This document shows positions 50,005 to 63,449 of a DNA stretch of 64,000 bases, in pieces. Under the pieces are notes generated by a model, which worked only from the letters and a program-made list of their open reading frames with translations, was not told where the DNA came from and ran no database searches. The DNA lies in assembly GCA_037976565.1 (NCBI GenBank), contig CP137672.1, positions 38,104,672-38,168,671 of the forward strand, given 5' to 3'. The stretch comes from Mesocentrotus franciscanus (taxonomy: Eukaryota > Echinodermata > Echinoidea > Camarodonta > Strongylocentrotidae). The position numbers and the translations under genes are program-made. Position 1 is the stretch's first letter. Each line of letters starts with the position of its first letter.

Positions 50005-50062
50005 TAGAGAGAGAGAGAGAGAGAGAGGGGGAGAGGGAGAGAAATAGAGAGAGATAGAGAGG
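50005..50062. repeat. (GA)n microsatellite
   Basis: Purine-rich GA/GGA/GAAATA tract of about 58 bases. Confidence 0.92.
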
Positions 50063-50497
50063 AAAGTGCTAGAGTAATAGATGGAAAATGGGAGAAGGAG
50101 AAAAAAGTGGAGAAAGAAATTGATTTTTTGCAGAAAAGGAGGTAATTCAAATGTGAATTTTAAGATATATCGGAGATACACACTGTGCCTAATAAGGGAT
50201 GTAATTTCCAGTGGGCAAGGCCAGTCACCATGCACCCGCCAAAAAACTGTTTGGCGCCTTTTATTTTAGCGAAGCAGACGATGATGACGTAACGCTGAAT
50301 ATCGTTATCGGTTTGACGCCTTGAGTAGAAAGTACGATCAACTGCTTGGAAGTATGAGTGAGATGAGACAAAGAGCGAACTCATTAAGCGAAGCGTATCA
50401 ATGCTGAATCATCGTGTTCATGATGAGGATGACCGCGGTGGAGGTGGACGAGTGAGGGAAGACGGGGAGTGAAAGAGGGATGGACAGTGAGAGAAAG

Positions 50498-50583
50498 AGA
50501 GAGGAAGAGAGAGAGAGAGAGAGAAGAAGAAGAAGAAGAAGAAGAAGAAGAAGAAGAAGAAGAAGAAGAAGAAGAAGAAGAAA
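50498..50583. repeat. (GA)n then (GAA)n compound microsatellite
   Basis: GA units change near 50522 to about twenty GAA units. Confidence 0.95.
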
Positions 50584-50797
50584 AAGATAATGTACTTAGA
50601 GAAGTAGAATTTGATTAGAAGATAGAATAAAGTTGGAAATTAACAATGATTTTTTACATTAATTTTATCCTAGAGAAAAAGAACCCAAATGAACGTTAAT
50701 AACAAGAGAAAATACTAAAACGAACACGATTAGAGAAAATAATGCCAACAAAAATTCTAAGTTTGATAAGTCGAATTCGGGAGAATAAGCATGCTAC

Positions 50798-50807
50798 GAG
50801 AGAGAGA

Positions 50808-50847
<40 letters not shown>
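50798..50847. repeat. (GA)n-(GT)n compound microsatellite
   Basis: A short GA run is followed directly by about sixteen GT units. Confidence 0.95.
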
Positions 50848-50848
<1 letters not shown>

Positions 50849-50954
50849 CAAGAAGGGAGGTGAGATGAAAGTAACTATTAATGGAAATTACTGTAACCCT
50901 CCCTCCCCCCCCCAAAAAAAGCATGGCTATGGGCGCCTAGACTAGGGTGATATG

Positions 50955-51045
50955 TGAGGAGAGAGATGGAGAGAGAGAGGGAGAGAGAGGAGAGAGAGAG
51001 AGAGGGGGGGAGAGAGAGAGAGAGAGAGAGAGGGGGGAGAGAAAG
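50955..51045. repeat. (GA)n array with G runs
   Basis: About 90 bases of GA units broken by G6 and G7 runs; an all-purine strand. Confidence 0.94.
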
Positions 51046-53002
51046 GTTAGAGTGATATGGGAGTAAGTCAGCCTAATGTACCATGACGCTGTAATGACGC
51101 GTCTTATTCACACCTCTACGTAGACCCGAATGAGTACCTGGTAAAAAGGCGCCACTACTAGTCTCACATTCAGACTTATTCTTTTTATCAATACTATAAA
51201 AAAGGGATAACTTTTACATTTATCTAGCGTGCTTTCTTTTTATTAAAAAAAAGTAGAAATTCAAGATTTGTCAACAGAAACGTTAGGCACTGAAATTGTA
51301 CAAATGTATTTTGTTTATAAAAATGCATAATGCAGAAACGCTTACAGTGAATAGAAATAAAAATATCGAAATCATTTTAGACGCATCTGAAGAAGGCCAT
51401 GACTGAGCAGTAACAACACTGCAAAGATTAAAATGGCTACCGTACCGTTCATGCGTGTCGACTCATAGACATATACCGCCAAATGCGTCCCACATCAGAT
51501 TCGCCATTCTCCATCAATATTTCAAGGCCCCTCATCTCTTTCATCTATCCCGGAAGCGACCTAGGTTAAAGATGTCTGTATATAGACCTTTCTCACTGCC
51601 TATTTCCGTCCTCCAATCTTTGAAAAACGGGAGGAAAAACTGCAAGTGGCGGCAAAGGTATGCAGTGAAGTATGTACTACGTCTTCTCTCGCGCGCCCCT
51701 GGGTTAGATAAAAATCTAACCAATTGCCAAAATTCACACCACTACCACTTGACTTGCCCATTCGTTTAAGGTGTAAATGTTTAACTTTCACTTACACACT
51801 ACGCATACCACCTCCTCTCTGTTTAAAATCTTATATGACTCTCGCTTGTCTGTCAGTCCTCGTCCAAAGTACTACAGTCAATACAAGTAATGGATCCACC
51901 CTTTAAAACGCAATTTCAGGCACTCGTGATAAAGGGAAATTGTCATGACGGAAATCATACCTCTGAGTTATGTAACAAACACGGGGCATGAAGTAAAATA
52001 TAAAACCTTTCTTTTTCCACGGATAAAATATTTAGTTATGAAAGATGTCAAACTGATTTGATGTATCATTGCTGATGGAAATTAAGCTAGATTTGTTTTA
52101 ATCCGCAGACATGATTTATAGGTACTTCTTGACCATGTTAATGATGAAAAGTAAGGAATCAATAATATACCTTTATCGGGTCTAGCCATGCTTATTATTC
52201 TATGAATACCTTGATTACAAAGCCGGTAGAAATTTTCAAATCAGGCCAGGATATTTTAGGCGTTCAAGAAACAACGATCACTAGAAAGTATTTTTAAAAA
52301 AATAACTGTTAAAGCTTTTTCTTATCATGACTTCTGGTATATGGTTAGGCTTGTTTGTTAACTTTTGCCTATAACACTTCCATGACTTCGTTCTTGAATT
52401 TTCCCCTTGTTTTATCTCTATTTTACAATTGTGTACTACTTCCCCATCTCTTTCCTCTAGCTTTTGTTCTGCCTCCTAATGAATGGCTCACAATCTGTTT
52501 CTTTCACTTCTCTGTCTTTTGTTGGAATCTTGTCATCTTCTTCTGTTCTCTCTTTTCCGTTTCCAATTTGTGTCGAAAACGTGTTCCCTCCCCAAAGCCC
52601 TTCTCAATTTCATCACAAGTACATTGACACCTTGAGGAAAATGCCTCTCATTATTGTTCTCGACTTCTTTCTTTCTTTCTTTCACCTCTTACTTTGCATC
52701 CGATATTCTTGCCTCATTCTCGTCTTCTTCCTCTCGTTGGATTGAGTTATTGTGCCCTTCGGAGTGTCTCAAGTCGATTCGATCTTGTGATCATAAAAAA
52801 CCGTTACGGTTTCTCCTGATTTCGGGGGATGTGCCAATTTTCACCTCTTTGCTTTGAACTTGTTTTGTTCTCTTTTATCTTCGTCTTTATTTTCTTCTTC
52901 TTCTTTTTCTTTATCTCATTCAGCTTCTCCCGCTTCTTTCCTGTAATTTTCTACACTCTCCTTTTCACTCTTGTCTCAATGCGTCTCCCTCTCTATCCCC
53001 CA

Positions 53003-53004
<2 letters not shown>

Positions 53005-53038
<34 letters not shown>
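53005..53038. repeat. (CT)n microsatellite
   Basis: About sixteen CT units, followed by CTAT-type repeats to about 53070. Confidence 0.94.
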
Positions 53039-53039
<1 letters not shown>

Positions 53040-54643
53040 TACCTATCTATCTGTATCTATATCTATATCCTTTTTTGTTTCTCTCTCTTTCTTATACCAA
53101 ATAGTCATCATGATCTTTGAACGGTTCTACTTTTCTACCAGACTTCATAACTAAGGCTAGATTAAATCTACTATGTCATATCGGACAAAATCAAAGAAAT
53201 TGCAAATCTTTGAAAATATTGATTCTGCTGTTGCTTTTCTCTCTAGTTTCCATTGTGTATAGTTCTTTTAGGAGAAGCATGGAAATACAGATGAATGAGA
53301 GAACTTTAAAAAGAAGAATGTTAAATAAGGATAAAATTAGCAATTTGAAATTAGGAGTCAGACGATTGGCAAGTAGGTGCCGGGGATGATGGTTATGAGA
53401 AAGATATGATAGTGATACAAATCGGCTTTATATACTCAACCCTTTTTTCTCCAAACATGAAACGTTTTCTGGCGTTCCAGTCACTGAATTCTCTTATCAT
53501 ATTGACCTCTTATAAAACATACATTTTGTTTACATTATTGCCAAATTCAAACAGGCTCTTCGCATTACCAGGAACTCCCGGACTTTTCCATCAAAATGCG
53601 GACGCATTTTTCTGCGACAGATTGGTCTCCCCTCGAAGGGGTATCTAGATATCGCTTCATGGCCCCTCCAGCGGGCCGCGTTACACCCCCATTTGCATGT
53701 CAACCAAGTATCATGGGTACGACAAGCCAAAACAATCTCACCAGCGTGTAACGGTATACAGCCTACACATATTGCATTACACCGATGTGTCGGCCTCTCG
53801 CCACTTTCCTGCCCTGATTTCCACCACTGTTTCATATCTAACTTTTTATCTCATCTCAGAGAGCTTCCTCGTTCTCTCTTTCAGGTGATTTGCTACCTCC
53901 CTTAATCACTGCCTTGATTGTGTTGAATTTTGTGAAGAAATGCAGGGCAAATCTGTGTCATGTCTCATAAACGTATTTCGTCAACCCCCTTGTTTAAACG
54001 GGATACATTTGTTTCCTCGCGCTCAAATAGGACACAGTGCTTATGCAACCTATACATTTAAGATTATGCAATGTTATTGTTACCGCTTTCACCGTCTTTC
54101 TTCTTTACTTTCGTCTTAATCTCTACAGGTATAATCGTTGTCCTTTTTAGAAAGTACAAGTTGAACGTCATTTTTTTAAACATGCGTAATCATGCAAACC
54201 CAAGAAATTATTAGTCATAATATCTTACGATCTTTTATTTTACCCATTATGCTGACCATTATGCAGGCTGTTACATCTCCCATCCTGTATCCCAAATAAG
54301 TATAAGAGGTCAGACATTTTGCTTCTATTTACGGTGTTATTTATGTCCTCACTAGTCCTTCAGATTGAAAAGAATATTTTTACGGTTGCACAAATCTTCT
54401 GGTCCCACGAGGAAAGAGAGGAAAACTAGTTTGGCCATGAATTCAAAGCAAATGTTTTCATCCTAATTACAACTGAGTCGTCCCTATTCGAATACCTGTA
54501 GAAAAAAGATAGTGTTGTTATTCTCCTTCCTAACAGCTTTTTTGTTAGTATGACACGAAATTATCACGACATCTTTTTAAATCGATGTGCAGCTGGATAA
54601 AAACAAGTTTGTGTTGGTCTGTTTGGACAGTGGTCTCCCATCC

Positions 54644-54664
54644 CCAAGAGAGAGAGAGAGAGAG
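54644..54664. repeat. (GA)n microsatellite
   Basis: Short GA array of about ten units. Confidence 0.92.
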
Positions 54665-54909
54665 TTGGAAGTTCTTCATCTATTCATCTAAAAATTCGTC
54701 GTTTTTTATTTTATTACCCATCTTACAAAAGAGCTCGTCTGCCATTTACTGCCGAATATCAGACCTTTCTCCCGGAGCCCCGGGTTTTATTTGGAGAAAA
54801 CAAGTTTTGGAATCTTTTAAGGGAGAACGCGCTATTGATAGCGTCGGTGTCTTTGTTGTTGACATGAAAAGCAGAAGTACCGAAGTCAAGAGTTATTCTG
54901 TGCTGAAGG

Positions 54910-55390
54910 ATGTGAAATGATTTTGTTGTGCTACCGATTTTGAATGGGGTCTATTTTGGTGGTATTTATGGAGGTGATTTGTGGCACCCAAGGGTCGCAG
55001 AATTATGACAAATTAGCAACAAGCAGCGCTGTAACTCCAGCTCGATATTTTGTATGGTGTGACCACAGTTTTGCAACTTTTACCCTGAGTAGCGGAGGGA
55101 GGGTAACTGAGAACGAAGAACAATTCCATTGAAATGAATGGAAAACACTCAGTTGAATAAGATTATGCTTTTGTAAGATACATGTAGTTGAAAGTGTATG
55201 AATTGTACACTAAAATGGAGATGTTTTAAGATCTTGTCGTGCCAAATTTTGTTTCGGCTCGACTTTATGGTATCTGTGAAAGTGATTTGTCACACCCAAG
55301 GGTCTCTGAAATATTCAAAGTTAGCAAAAATACTGCAACGCCTTGTGGATATTCATTTCAGATAATGTTCGTATCATAACGTAATAATTT
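54910..55390 (+). repeat. Degenerate direct duplication, 308-bp spacing
   Basis: Two blocks of about 130 bp, the first near 54915-55060 and the second near 55223-55370, share a colinear series of words: gatttgt then cacccaagggtc (54985 and 55293), ttagcaa, and tggtat upstream. Substitutions are frequent, so this is an old duplication or two copies of one repeat. Confidence 0.72.
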
Positions 55391-55789
55391 AACAATTGAT
55401 TATAATATAACCGGAGAAAACAAATCGGGTCATGAGCGAAACCGTTTAAACAATTATTCTACATATTATTTTTGAAAATTCCTTTCCTCCGAGCAGACTA
55501 CTGTTTCAACTCAAGTTTGTGTTTAGAGGCGATCCCCATGCGCTTGACGCCAATACAAATCATTCAATACTAATTAGCAAATTAAACAGTTTTTTTCTTC
55601 TAATTTACCTCCTCTTCTGTTCCTTTCTCTTCTCCGCCCCTCTGTATGTTTCGTACTCTCTCTGTCTCTCCCTCTCAATCTCTTTCTTTCTTTCATAGTT
55701 GTCAACACTCATGATTTCTTTTTGTTTGCTCTGTCTCCATTTTCTCTATCTCTCTTTCTGAATTTTCGTCACTCCCACTTTCTTCTGGA

Positions 55790-56110
55790 ACTATAGTCCA
55801 AGTCCCAGTGGGCCATGTCATGGCATTCAGCTAGCCGGCCCTCAGGCCAGCCCCAAGGCACATCCTGCGTTATAACATGGTTCTTGTTCAAGTACAACGT
55901 CTTGCCATGGATCACGTTACAACTGGGGCGCCGAACCCGTGTGGTGAAGGCCAGGTGTGGTGGGGGGTATCGCTAGGCCACGCGACGTGGGCCGGCTGAG
56001 ACGCCACCCTTCGGCAAATAGTCTTACATAGCAAGACCTTCTCATTTTCATTTTGGCTCCGTCCGTCTACCCCTGAACCTAATGCTCTACCCGTAACCAG
56101 GTTCTTTGGC
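55790..56110. other. GC-richer island, unidentified
   Basis: G+C and CpG rise clearly over about 300 bases (for example ctagccggccctcaggccag near 55832 and ggccacgcgacgtgggccgg near 55975). No frame here resembles a known protein. It could be a regulatory element or an old transposon fragment. Confidence 0.35.
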
Positions 56111-57879
56111 AAAGAGATAGAGTGAATAAGAAAGAAAACGAGAAAGAGAAGTGAGATAGAGAGAAAGACAGATTGATATCTTCCGCTCATGCCTGACGTT
56201 AGCTTTCCCCTTCTGCCTTTATCTTTTGGTCAATCCAACACCGCAGTCTCCATCTCACTCTCTCTGTGACTTCACATCCCAACAAGCTTATGTATTGTTC
56301 ATGTATTATGTATATCTTAAAACCGATTCATCATTATAATACATTTTATAGATTCAACGCAACCTTTCATGGCGTTGATTATGATATAATGTGATTAATG
56401 TTAATGTAGCTACGATTCTGGTTCGCCGGAAATTTGGCTCCTACTTTCCCTCCGATTCATGGACTAGTTACTGTGTTAAAGATAATACTATGTCCCTTTT
56501 GCAGCCAACATCAAATTCTGTAGAACTTTGCAGGAATTATGAATATGTCATGTATGTCCTATCTGTGAAATTTAAACGTTAGCAGTCTCCGAGTATTCAA
56601 ATTATGCAAGGAAACCCGTTTACCTTCTAGACTTCGCTGTCAGATACTATTGAGTGACTGACTGACATCTTTTTTTCTTTGGTAATAACATACATAAATT
56701 GAGCTGTAACAGGTACATGAGCATTTGTCTACATCAATAATCCACTACTTGTAATGGCCAAAATTAAACTGACTGAATCTTTGTGCATCACAAAACGTAC
56801 GACCATTCAGTAAAAGGGTCTGAAAATCAGACTATTCTTAGGTGATTGCAATCAATTAAGTCGTTTTGACAACTAATGGTCGTTATTTTCCCACTAAAAG
56901 CCATTTTCATGCCCTTTCGTTTTGAGGAAAGTTATAAATTAGTATTGTCTTTCAAATGCCGTTGGAATTTAACCTTTTCCCTTTTTTGGCCTGCAAATGC
57001 GACATAATACCTTTAAGTTACCAACAGTCGTTGAGTTTCTGTAGTCAATAAAAGTTCGACTACTGTTCTATTTATCTTCAGAATTTATCAATCAAACTAC
57101 GTCACATTTTCCCGCCCTTTGCCAATCATCCACAATTACAATTCTTTAGTTTTTCAGCTTTAGGACAGACAAAAATATACATCAACCGATCATCGCACTT
57201 CGAAAGTATTTGCGGAAAAATATAAAACTGAAGGAGGGGGTGATTTGACTAACATGTTAGCATAGTTGTATACGATACGATGTTTGATTCTGTATTTGAC
57301 ATAATATAGCTGTGTCCCGCAGACATATCCTTGTAACTTTATCCACTTGTGATTCTTTGGTTTGTTCATGTAACGTAAATAAATGAAATAAAAAGTACTG
57401 AGATTTTTCTGAGGGTGAAGAGAGAGGGGAGAGAAAAGGGGAGAGGGATAGAAGGCATATAAAATGCTTTACATTCTTGTACAGAGAACTAAGCGAGAGG
57501 GTGGAGTACAGTAGAAAAAAATCCCCTGTTATGTCAAACATTTGTAGAAAGTTGACATAACAGAACAGCAAAAAAGAATGTAACCTCGTCTCTCATGTAA
57601 GGCGATACTCATAACATACACTCCCTAAGGATCATGTGAACGGAGTCAATGAACAGACTGGTATCCCTCGACTTCTAATTTATCATATATTTTTCAAGCA
57701 TTGACAGTAAACTCAGTCAACAGAAATTTTCATATTTTTAGATTTCTCTTTCATTATTTTTTCATTCCCGCTATTTTTCCCCTCTTTCATATCTTGATAG
57801 TTAGGATGATTTTTTTTGCTTCCTAAATTTCTCTCTTGCGGTGTGTGAGATTTATAATAGGTGGATGCGCGGCGATGAT

Positions 57880-58115
57880 GTTCATAGGGCACGTAAGGTC
57901 GCTTTAAAGCGGGCGGGTTACTGCTGAAGCCCAGCGGGGCCATTGCGGCGCGGTGGAGAACAGAGAATCGAGGCCATGGGGTCATAGAGGGGGCGTACTT
58001 GCGGGGTTTCGGGGGTTGCTTGGGAGGGGTCCTGGTTCGAGTCCCTATGGGGGTATGGGTGACCCTGTTCAGGGGACCGAGACGCATTGTTCAACAATTC
58101 ATGTTGTGCCATGGT
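57880..58115. other. GC-rich repeat-like island with a box B-like word
   Basis: A sharp G+C rise within AT-rich intron, with tggttcgagtccc at 58031-58043 that resembles a Pol III box B. The open frames on the minus strand across it (Pro/Arg-rich) look like read-through of a repeat rather than a gene. A matching box A was not found, so I do not call it a SINE. Confidence 0.4.
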
Positions 58116-59642
58116 GAGAGAGATATCAGCTTGTGATGTTCCAGATGGCAGATCATAAAATCTACCTCTCCTCACATTTTTATGCAATAAAATTAGAATA
58201 TTGTTTGACCTCAAACTATTTTATATTAGTTGGTGATATTTTGTTTTAACATAACAAGTTCATTGCCAAATATCGAGCAGCGTTTAATTTGAAAGTAGAA
58301 AATAAGTTAATGTATCACCAGTCCCGCAATATCGAATTAAAAAAAAAAAAAATCATTTTGCCTACAATTTTATCGATACAGGATATGTTCATATCTTAAT
58401 TTGAATGTTGATCTTACACAGATTTACCTTTCGTCGTTCCATTTAGATATTGACGACTAAATCTTTTTGTAAGTTTGGCACATTAAGTTCACAAATGCTT
58501 TAGTCTGTATGGGTTTACCGATTGCGTCTTATAATCCTCTTCCCACTTATCAAAGACTAATTGAGTTATGTTAATTTTGACATTACATCTGCTTTGTTGT
58601 TGTCATCTGTCTAGATCATCAGTGAACGTAAGATTGCTGCCATTGAATTACAGTTATCAACGTATTTTGTACTACACATGAGAATGTAGTCAGATGTCAA
58701 AGTACAATTTAATGAAACTTTAAAATGAAGATCAGAGAACATTTTGACATTATACAAAATGAAACAAGCTCATTCTCTTTTTTTTCTCATTTTGTTTTTA
58801 TTTTTGTTCACTTTTGTTTCACATGTATGCTTCTATGCACCTCTGATGTCCCTCGTAGATGTATTACTGGGAATTAGGCTGCATGGTGAAACTATGCACA
58901 TTTTGATCGATAAGCAATTACTCCAAGTGACATGTAGAGATACGGGTCTTCGTGGATTAGAATTCCTGTGATGTAGTTTTGCATTTACTTTCCTTGGAAT
59001 CGTTACCACACCGATATAATCCATACTGATATATGACTGTCTTCTCAGTCTTAACATGCATCAAAGCTTATACCAGTGATAATGAGATTTATGGAAATCC
59101 GACAGAAAGAGCAAGAGGAACAGTCGTATATCTGTATAGAGTTGGAAAAGATCTTCTTCTTTCAGAAAATATACATATATTTTTAAAACTTCCTCTAATC
59201 CTCGAATCCACCGAATTAAATCGAGAATTCTTTGATCTTCTTCACCTACACCATCTATCCATATTTTGTCTAGTTTACCAGATAATATGGAGTCATATTT
59301 CTCTTTAGAAAAGACTGGTAAGCCGCCGCCGCCCCCACACACACACGTGTATATGCGCCCCACTCCCACTACATCCCTATTTCAACGTATTGTCACATTT
59401 CGTTAAACTCTAGGAGTCATTTTCGGTAAAATCACTGGGATCTTTCTGAAATTCCCCGGATTTACGCTCCAAATCCTCCCCTGCGATTGGGCAGAACTAT
59501 GTCAGAAACCCCACCCTAACCCACCCCTACCCTCAATTTCAGTTTGGAAGGAATTCACATACGAACAAACAACTAAAGAAAGTAAGAACCAGATAAAATA
59601 AATAAAGAAAAAAGAGAGAAAGAAAGACCCCGAGAGATAAAA

Positions 59643-59667
59643 TGGAGAGAGAGAGAGAGAGAGAGAG

Positions 59668-59729
<62 letters not shown>

Positions 59730-59733
59730 AGAA

Positions 59734-59792
<59 letters not shown>
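59643..59792. repeat. 150-bp (GA)n / GAAA array
   Basis: The longest GA tract of the window, all purine on this strand apart from its edges, with GAAA variants. It has the mirror symmetry needed for triplex (H-DNA) structure. The overlapping Glu-Arg and Ser-Leu ORFs are artefacts. Confidence 0.97.
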
Positions 59793-59797
<5 letters not shown>

Positions 59798-61119
59798 ATG
59801 GGGGTAGAGGGGAGGGTTGAGAGAGGAGGTATATAGTAAAGGAATTCCAGTCCCCAGTCATGGCATCATTGGAGGGAGTTGATGGGTAATCTTTTCGATA
59901 TTGGTATCAATCCGTGGGATCTAACTTGGACTAAAAGTTGATACCTACTCCGTAATTGGTACATCAATGATGGACCACAAACGCCTCCGAGTTCCTCCAA
60001 GATCACGGATGGATTGGTGGGATGAGAGGAAGGGAGAGGTAGCAAAACATCATACCAATGATTATCAAGATGAGACAGAAGGAGGAGAAGAAGAAGAATA
60101 AGAACAAGAAGGAGATGATCAATGAAAACAACAACAAGAAGAAGGATGAGGGGGAAAAAAAAGAAGGGGGAAAGCAGAAGCAGTAACATAGCAGCATAAT
60201 CAATAACAAGACCAGCTGTTTTAATGTTAATTTGTTACTTTAAAAACGTTATAATTGGATTGACGTCCATGATAAACGGGATGGTTGAGGAGAGGAAGGG
60301 GCGAGGATTAGCTGGAAAGAAATGGAATGTAGAAGGGGCAGTCGTCGTACCTATAAGATCCGACCTAATTTGTAAGCCCTGTCATATCCCAAGTTTGTCT
60401 TTTGATGCTTTACTATCTGGGGATTTATTTTGATCTCTGAGCTGTATGTGGATGAGAAAGATGTGACTAAATCTATCATGTCAGCTCTGTATTAAAAATA
60501 AATCTGTATTACATGGTGCTCCATAGTAACAACAAACATGGTTAAACGGTTAAATAAAGAAATGTATCATTATGTATTATTTTTCACGTGTCCTCTTTAT
60601 ATCTCCCTCTGTCTCACTTTCTATTGTAAAATATCTACCCCTTCCTCTTATCCGAAGTCCGACTTAATTCTCCAACGTCCCCAGGTACCTCTTTGCCTAA
60701 AAGTGGTGTTAAAACCATATACCAAAGAACGCCATCCTGTTGGTCTTTTTTATAATCACGAGGCGTTTTATCTTTTTCTCCACCCATCCTCCTTTCCCTT
60801 TGTCTAAACGGATGCTCTCGTCCATCTCCAATCCTAGGTCTTCCTATAATGTCTTGCCCCCACTCCCCCTACCATATCTGTCATTTCTCTTTCCGCCCAA
60901 AAGGGTCCAAGCCATTATAAGTTATACCATGCATTCCACACATGCAAATAATAAGTTAACATCTTCTCTAGACGAAGGCTCTATATCGCGTTATCTAATA
61001 TTACATAACATTGTAAGATCCAAATTGTGACTAGTCACGTCTTTCCAATTTCGCCCTCTACATGTATGTTCTCCCTTTTCTATGTCTTTCTTTCCTACTC
61101 CAACTCGTTCTCTTTCTTT

Positions 61120-61156
61120 CCCTCCCTCCCTCCCCCCCCTCTCTCTCTCTCTCTCT
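61120..61156. repeat. Pyrimidine tract with (CT)n
   Basis: CCCT-type units and a C8 run lead into about nine CT units. Confidence 0.9.
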
Positions 61157-63028
61157 TGTCATTCTTATACAAAGGATCAACGACTTACCCTTGTCATATA
61201 GCGTGTGAGTGGACAAGAACAAAAAAAAAACTGGGTTATCAGACTGGGAGGGGATACTGCGATACCTTATGTTATATTTTTCGTAAGGTTTCGAGTCTCA
61301 AACTGTGTGGTGCGATTTGACACAGTCCCTTGCATAGATCTTGGTGTAAGCATCCTGGCCCGAATCTCTGGTTTGTTGTAGACTTGTTAGGCTTTGAAGC
61401 TAGCCGCGGCGTCACTCATCGGTTTCACCACCCCGTGCGATACCTGGTCTAATCACCCCCGGGGGAGTCCCGGCTGGTATGCCTTCACTCTGCCCCCTCA
61501 CAACCTCTAATCGCGTCCCCCGGGTAACATCCCGGTCTAAAACGGGGCTAACCGATGTAGAGAACTGAGCTCACTAGTCTGAAAACTAACATGTTGTGCC
61601 TTTTTTCCCTCTCAGTCCGGTATCCACACTGAAGAAAGAAAAAAAAACTATAGAATTTGGGAGCGACAGTGACCGCTTGCAAATCAGAAGAAGCATGTAT
61701 TCCTTGTGGATTTTAAAAAAGGGCACGTACACCGACTTTTCAAAATAATTTACACTGACATTCAGTTTAGTATATAATTATATTGGTCAAAACACCGTGA
61801 AAATTGCACATGCTAATTTGAAATTGATTAGTTAATTCTCTTAACATGGTCTGATAATACTGATCCTAATTCCTGGACTACATGTATATTCATATTTATC
61901 CTGTGTTTGATTCAAAAGATGTCAAGACGTTTAATTCACGAGACCACGCTTGAACCAGCTTGCTTTTGTTAGCGAGTGAAATAGCTCAGACAGCGGTGAA
62001 ATGCTTGTCGATTCGAGGGGTGCACCCCAATTTTCCAGAATGTAAAGGAGATGAAGGCTAGAGAAAGAAGAGCGAAGAGATATGTTTCGAAGTTTGTCTG
62101 TTTGTGTATGCTTGGCATACCGCCGCGTCTGTCTTCACCCGGCAAACAAAGCACGAGTGTGCCCGAGAACTTCCCCCGAAACTCTGGGGACATGAGTGAT
62201 CTACAACTGTATCCAGAACTTGTCGACAAGATTTCGTTGCACCGGCGCTAAACGTCCAGATGGGAAGCTCATTTAGCTTTCTAAAGTTTCTCCTTCCGTC
62301 GTCTGCTTGTTTCAAATACTTTTTTCTTTCCCTTGCTTCTTTTTGTCCTATATATTTCGTTTATTTGTGTTCTATTTTCAATGAAGCTATTTCTGCTGTC
62401 ATTTTTTTTCTTAAACACTACTCCTTCAATCATTACGACCACCCTACATGTTTATAATTCTTTCACAAAGAAGCGTTTTGACAATAATAAAATGCTGTTT
62501 CGTTAGCTAAAAAAACAGTTGTTAGTTTAAATTTTAGGTCCATTCTGGATTCAAAAGGTTTTGTTGTTATTTTTTTATTACTGTTGCCCCTTAGCTGGTG
62601 ATACGTTCTCGTAACTAGGTTTTATCCATTTTCTACATGGATAACTAGAATTTTCTTTTCGTTTATCTTCTGCATCATCTTACCAAACACATATAATTTT
62701 ATTCGCATTTTTAGCTTACCAACATTGACACGTATGTTCTATTATACATCTAAATGTATGATTTGTTTCATCTCCTTTGTTCCTGCTAGCCCCTCCCCGT
62801 CCCCTTTCATGTACCCCTCCCAATTTATCCCCTCCCCCTCCCCCTCTCTCTTTCTCTCTCTGTCTCTCTCATAGTTTTGAATTATGACATCGGCATCCGA
62901 CCTCAAGCCAATGAGTAGTCAATACAAAACAACAATCACCCCTGGTATATTCCCTATGGTGAACGCATGGCACATGCCGAACAAATTGGCAGCGATATAA
63001 ATACCGGCTTGAAGCGTCTTGACTTGGG

Positions 63029-63042
63029 CCGCCAGGGGGCGG
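63029..63042 (+). promoter_or_regulatory. CTCF-like motif
   Basis: CCGCCAGGGGGCGG agrees with the vertebrate CTCF consensus CCASYAGRKGGCRS at all but one position. It has the same orientation as the match at 41348. Only the sequence match is seen; occupancy is inferred. Confidence 0.35.
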
Positions 63043-63406
63043 TGTCTAAGGCCGTTCACCCAGCGTTCCCAAAAATCATGACACCTCACGAAAAGACATT
63101 GTCTCACGAAAAGTCTACAAAAATAATTTTTATTTGCCTCATCAATGACACATGCAGCTCTTGAAAAGATGATCATTAAATCAAACTCTGACTTGAACGG
63201 TTTGAAGCAACAGAATGAATCGCACATGAATTGTGAATACATTTGCTTTATGGTCATTATATTCATTGTGGAAAATAGCTGTTAATAAAGCTACTTTGAA
63301 AGACGAGGAACCATCTAATCAAGGGAAATAGATATGTGTTTAAACAACTCCTAGTAAAAACTTAAAGAAAAAATAAAATGCCTTCAAGCTTTTTTGTCGT
63401 TGTTGA

Positions 63407-63449
63407 TATTATTATTATTATTATTATTATTTTTTTGGGGGGGGGGAGG
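63407..63449. repeat. (ATT)n microsatellite with T7 and G10 runs
   Basis: About eight ATT units, then consecutive T and G homopolymers. Confidence 0.93.

Noticed and set aside
57713..58214. Pro/Arg-rich ORFs of 98 and 124 codons, minus strand
   Set aside because: They coincide with a GC-rich repeat-like island and overlap in different frames; no known domain.
59502..59861. Ser-Leu-rich and Glu-Arg-rich ORFs
   Set aside because: Produced by the GA microsatellite on the two strands.
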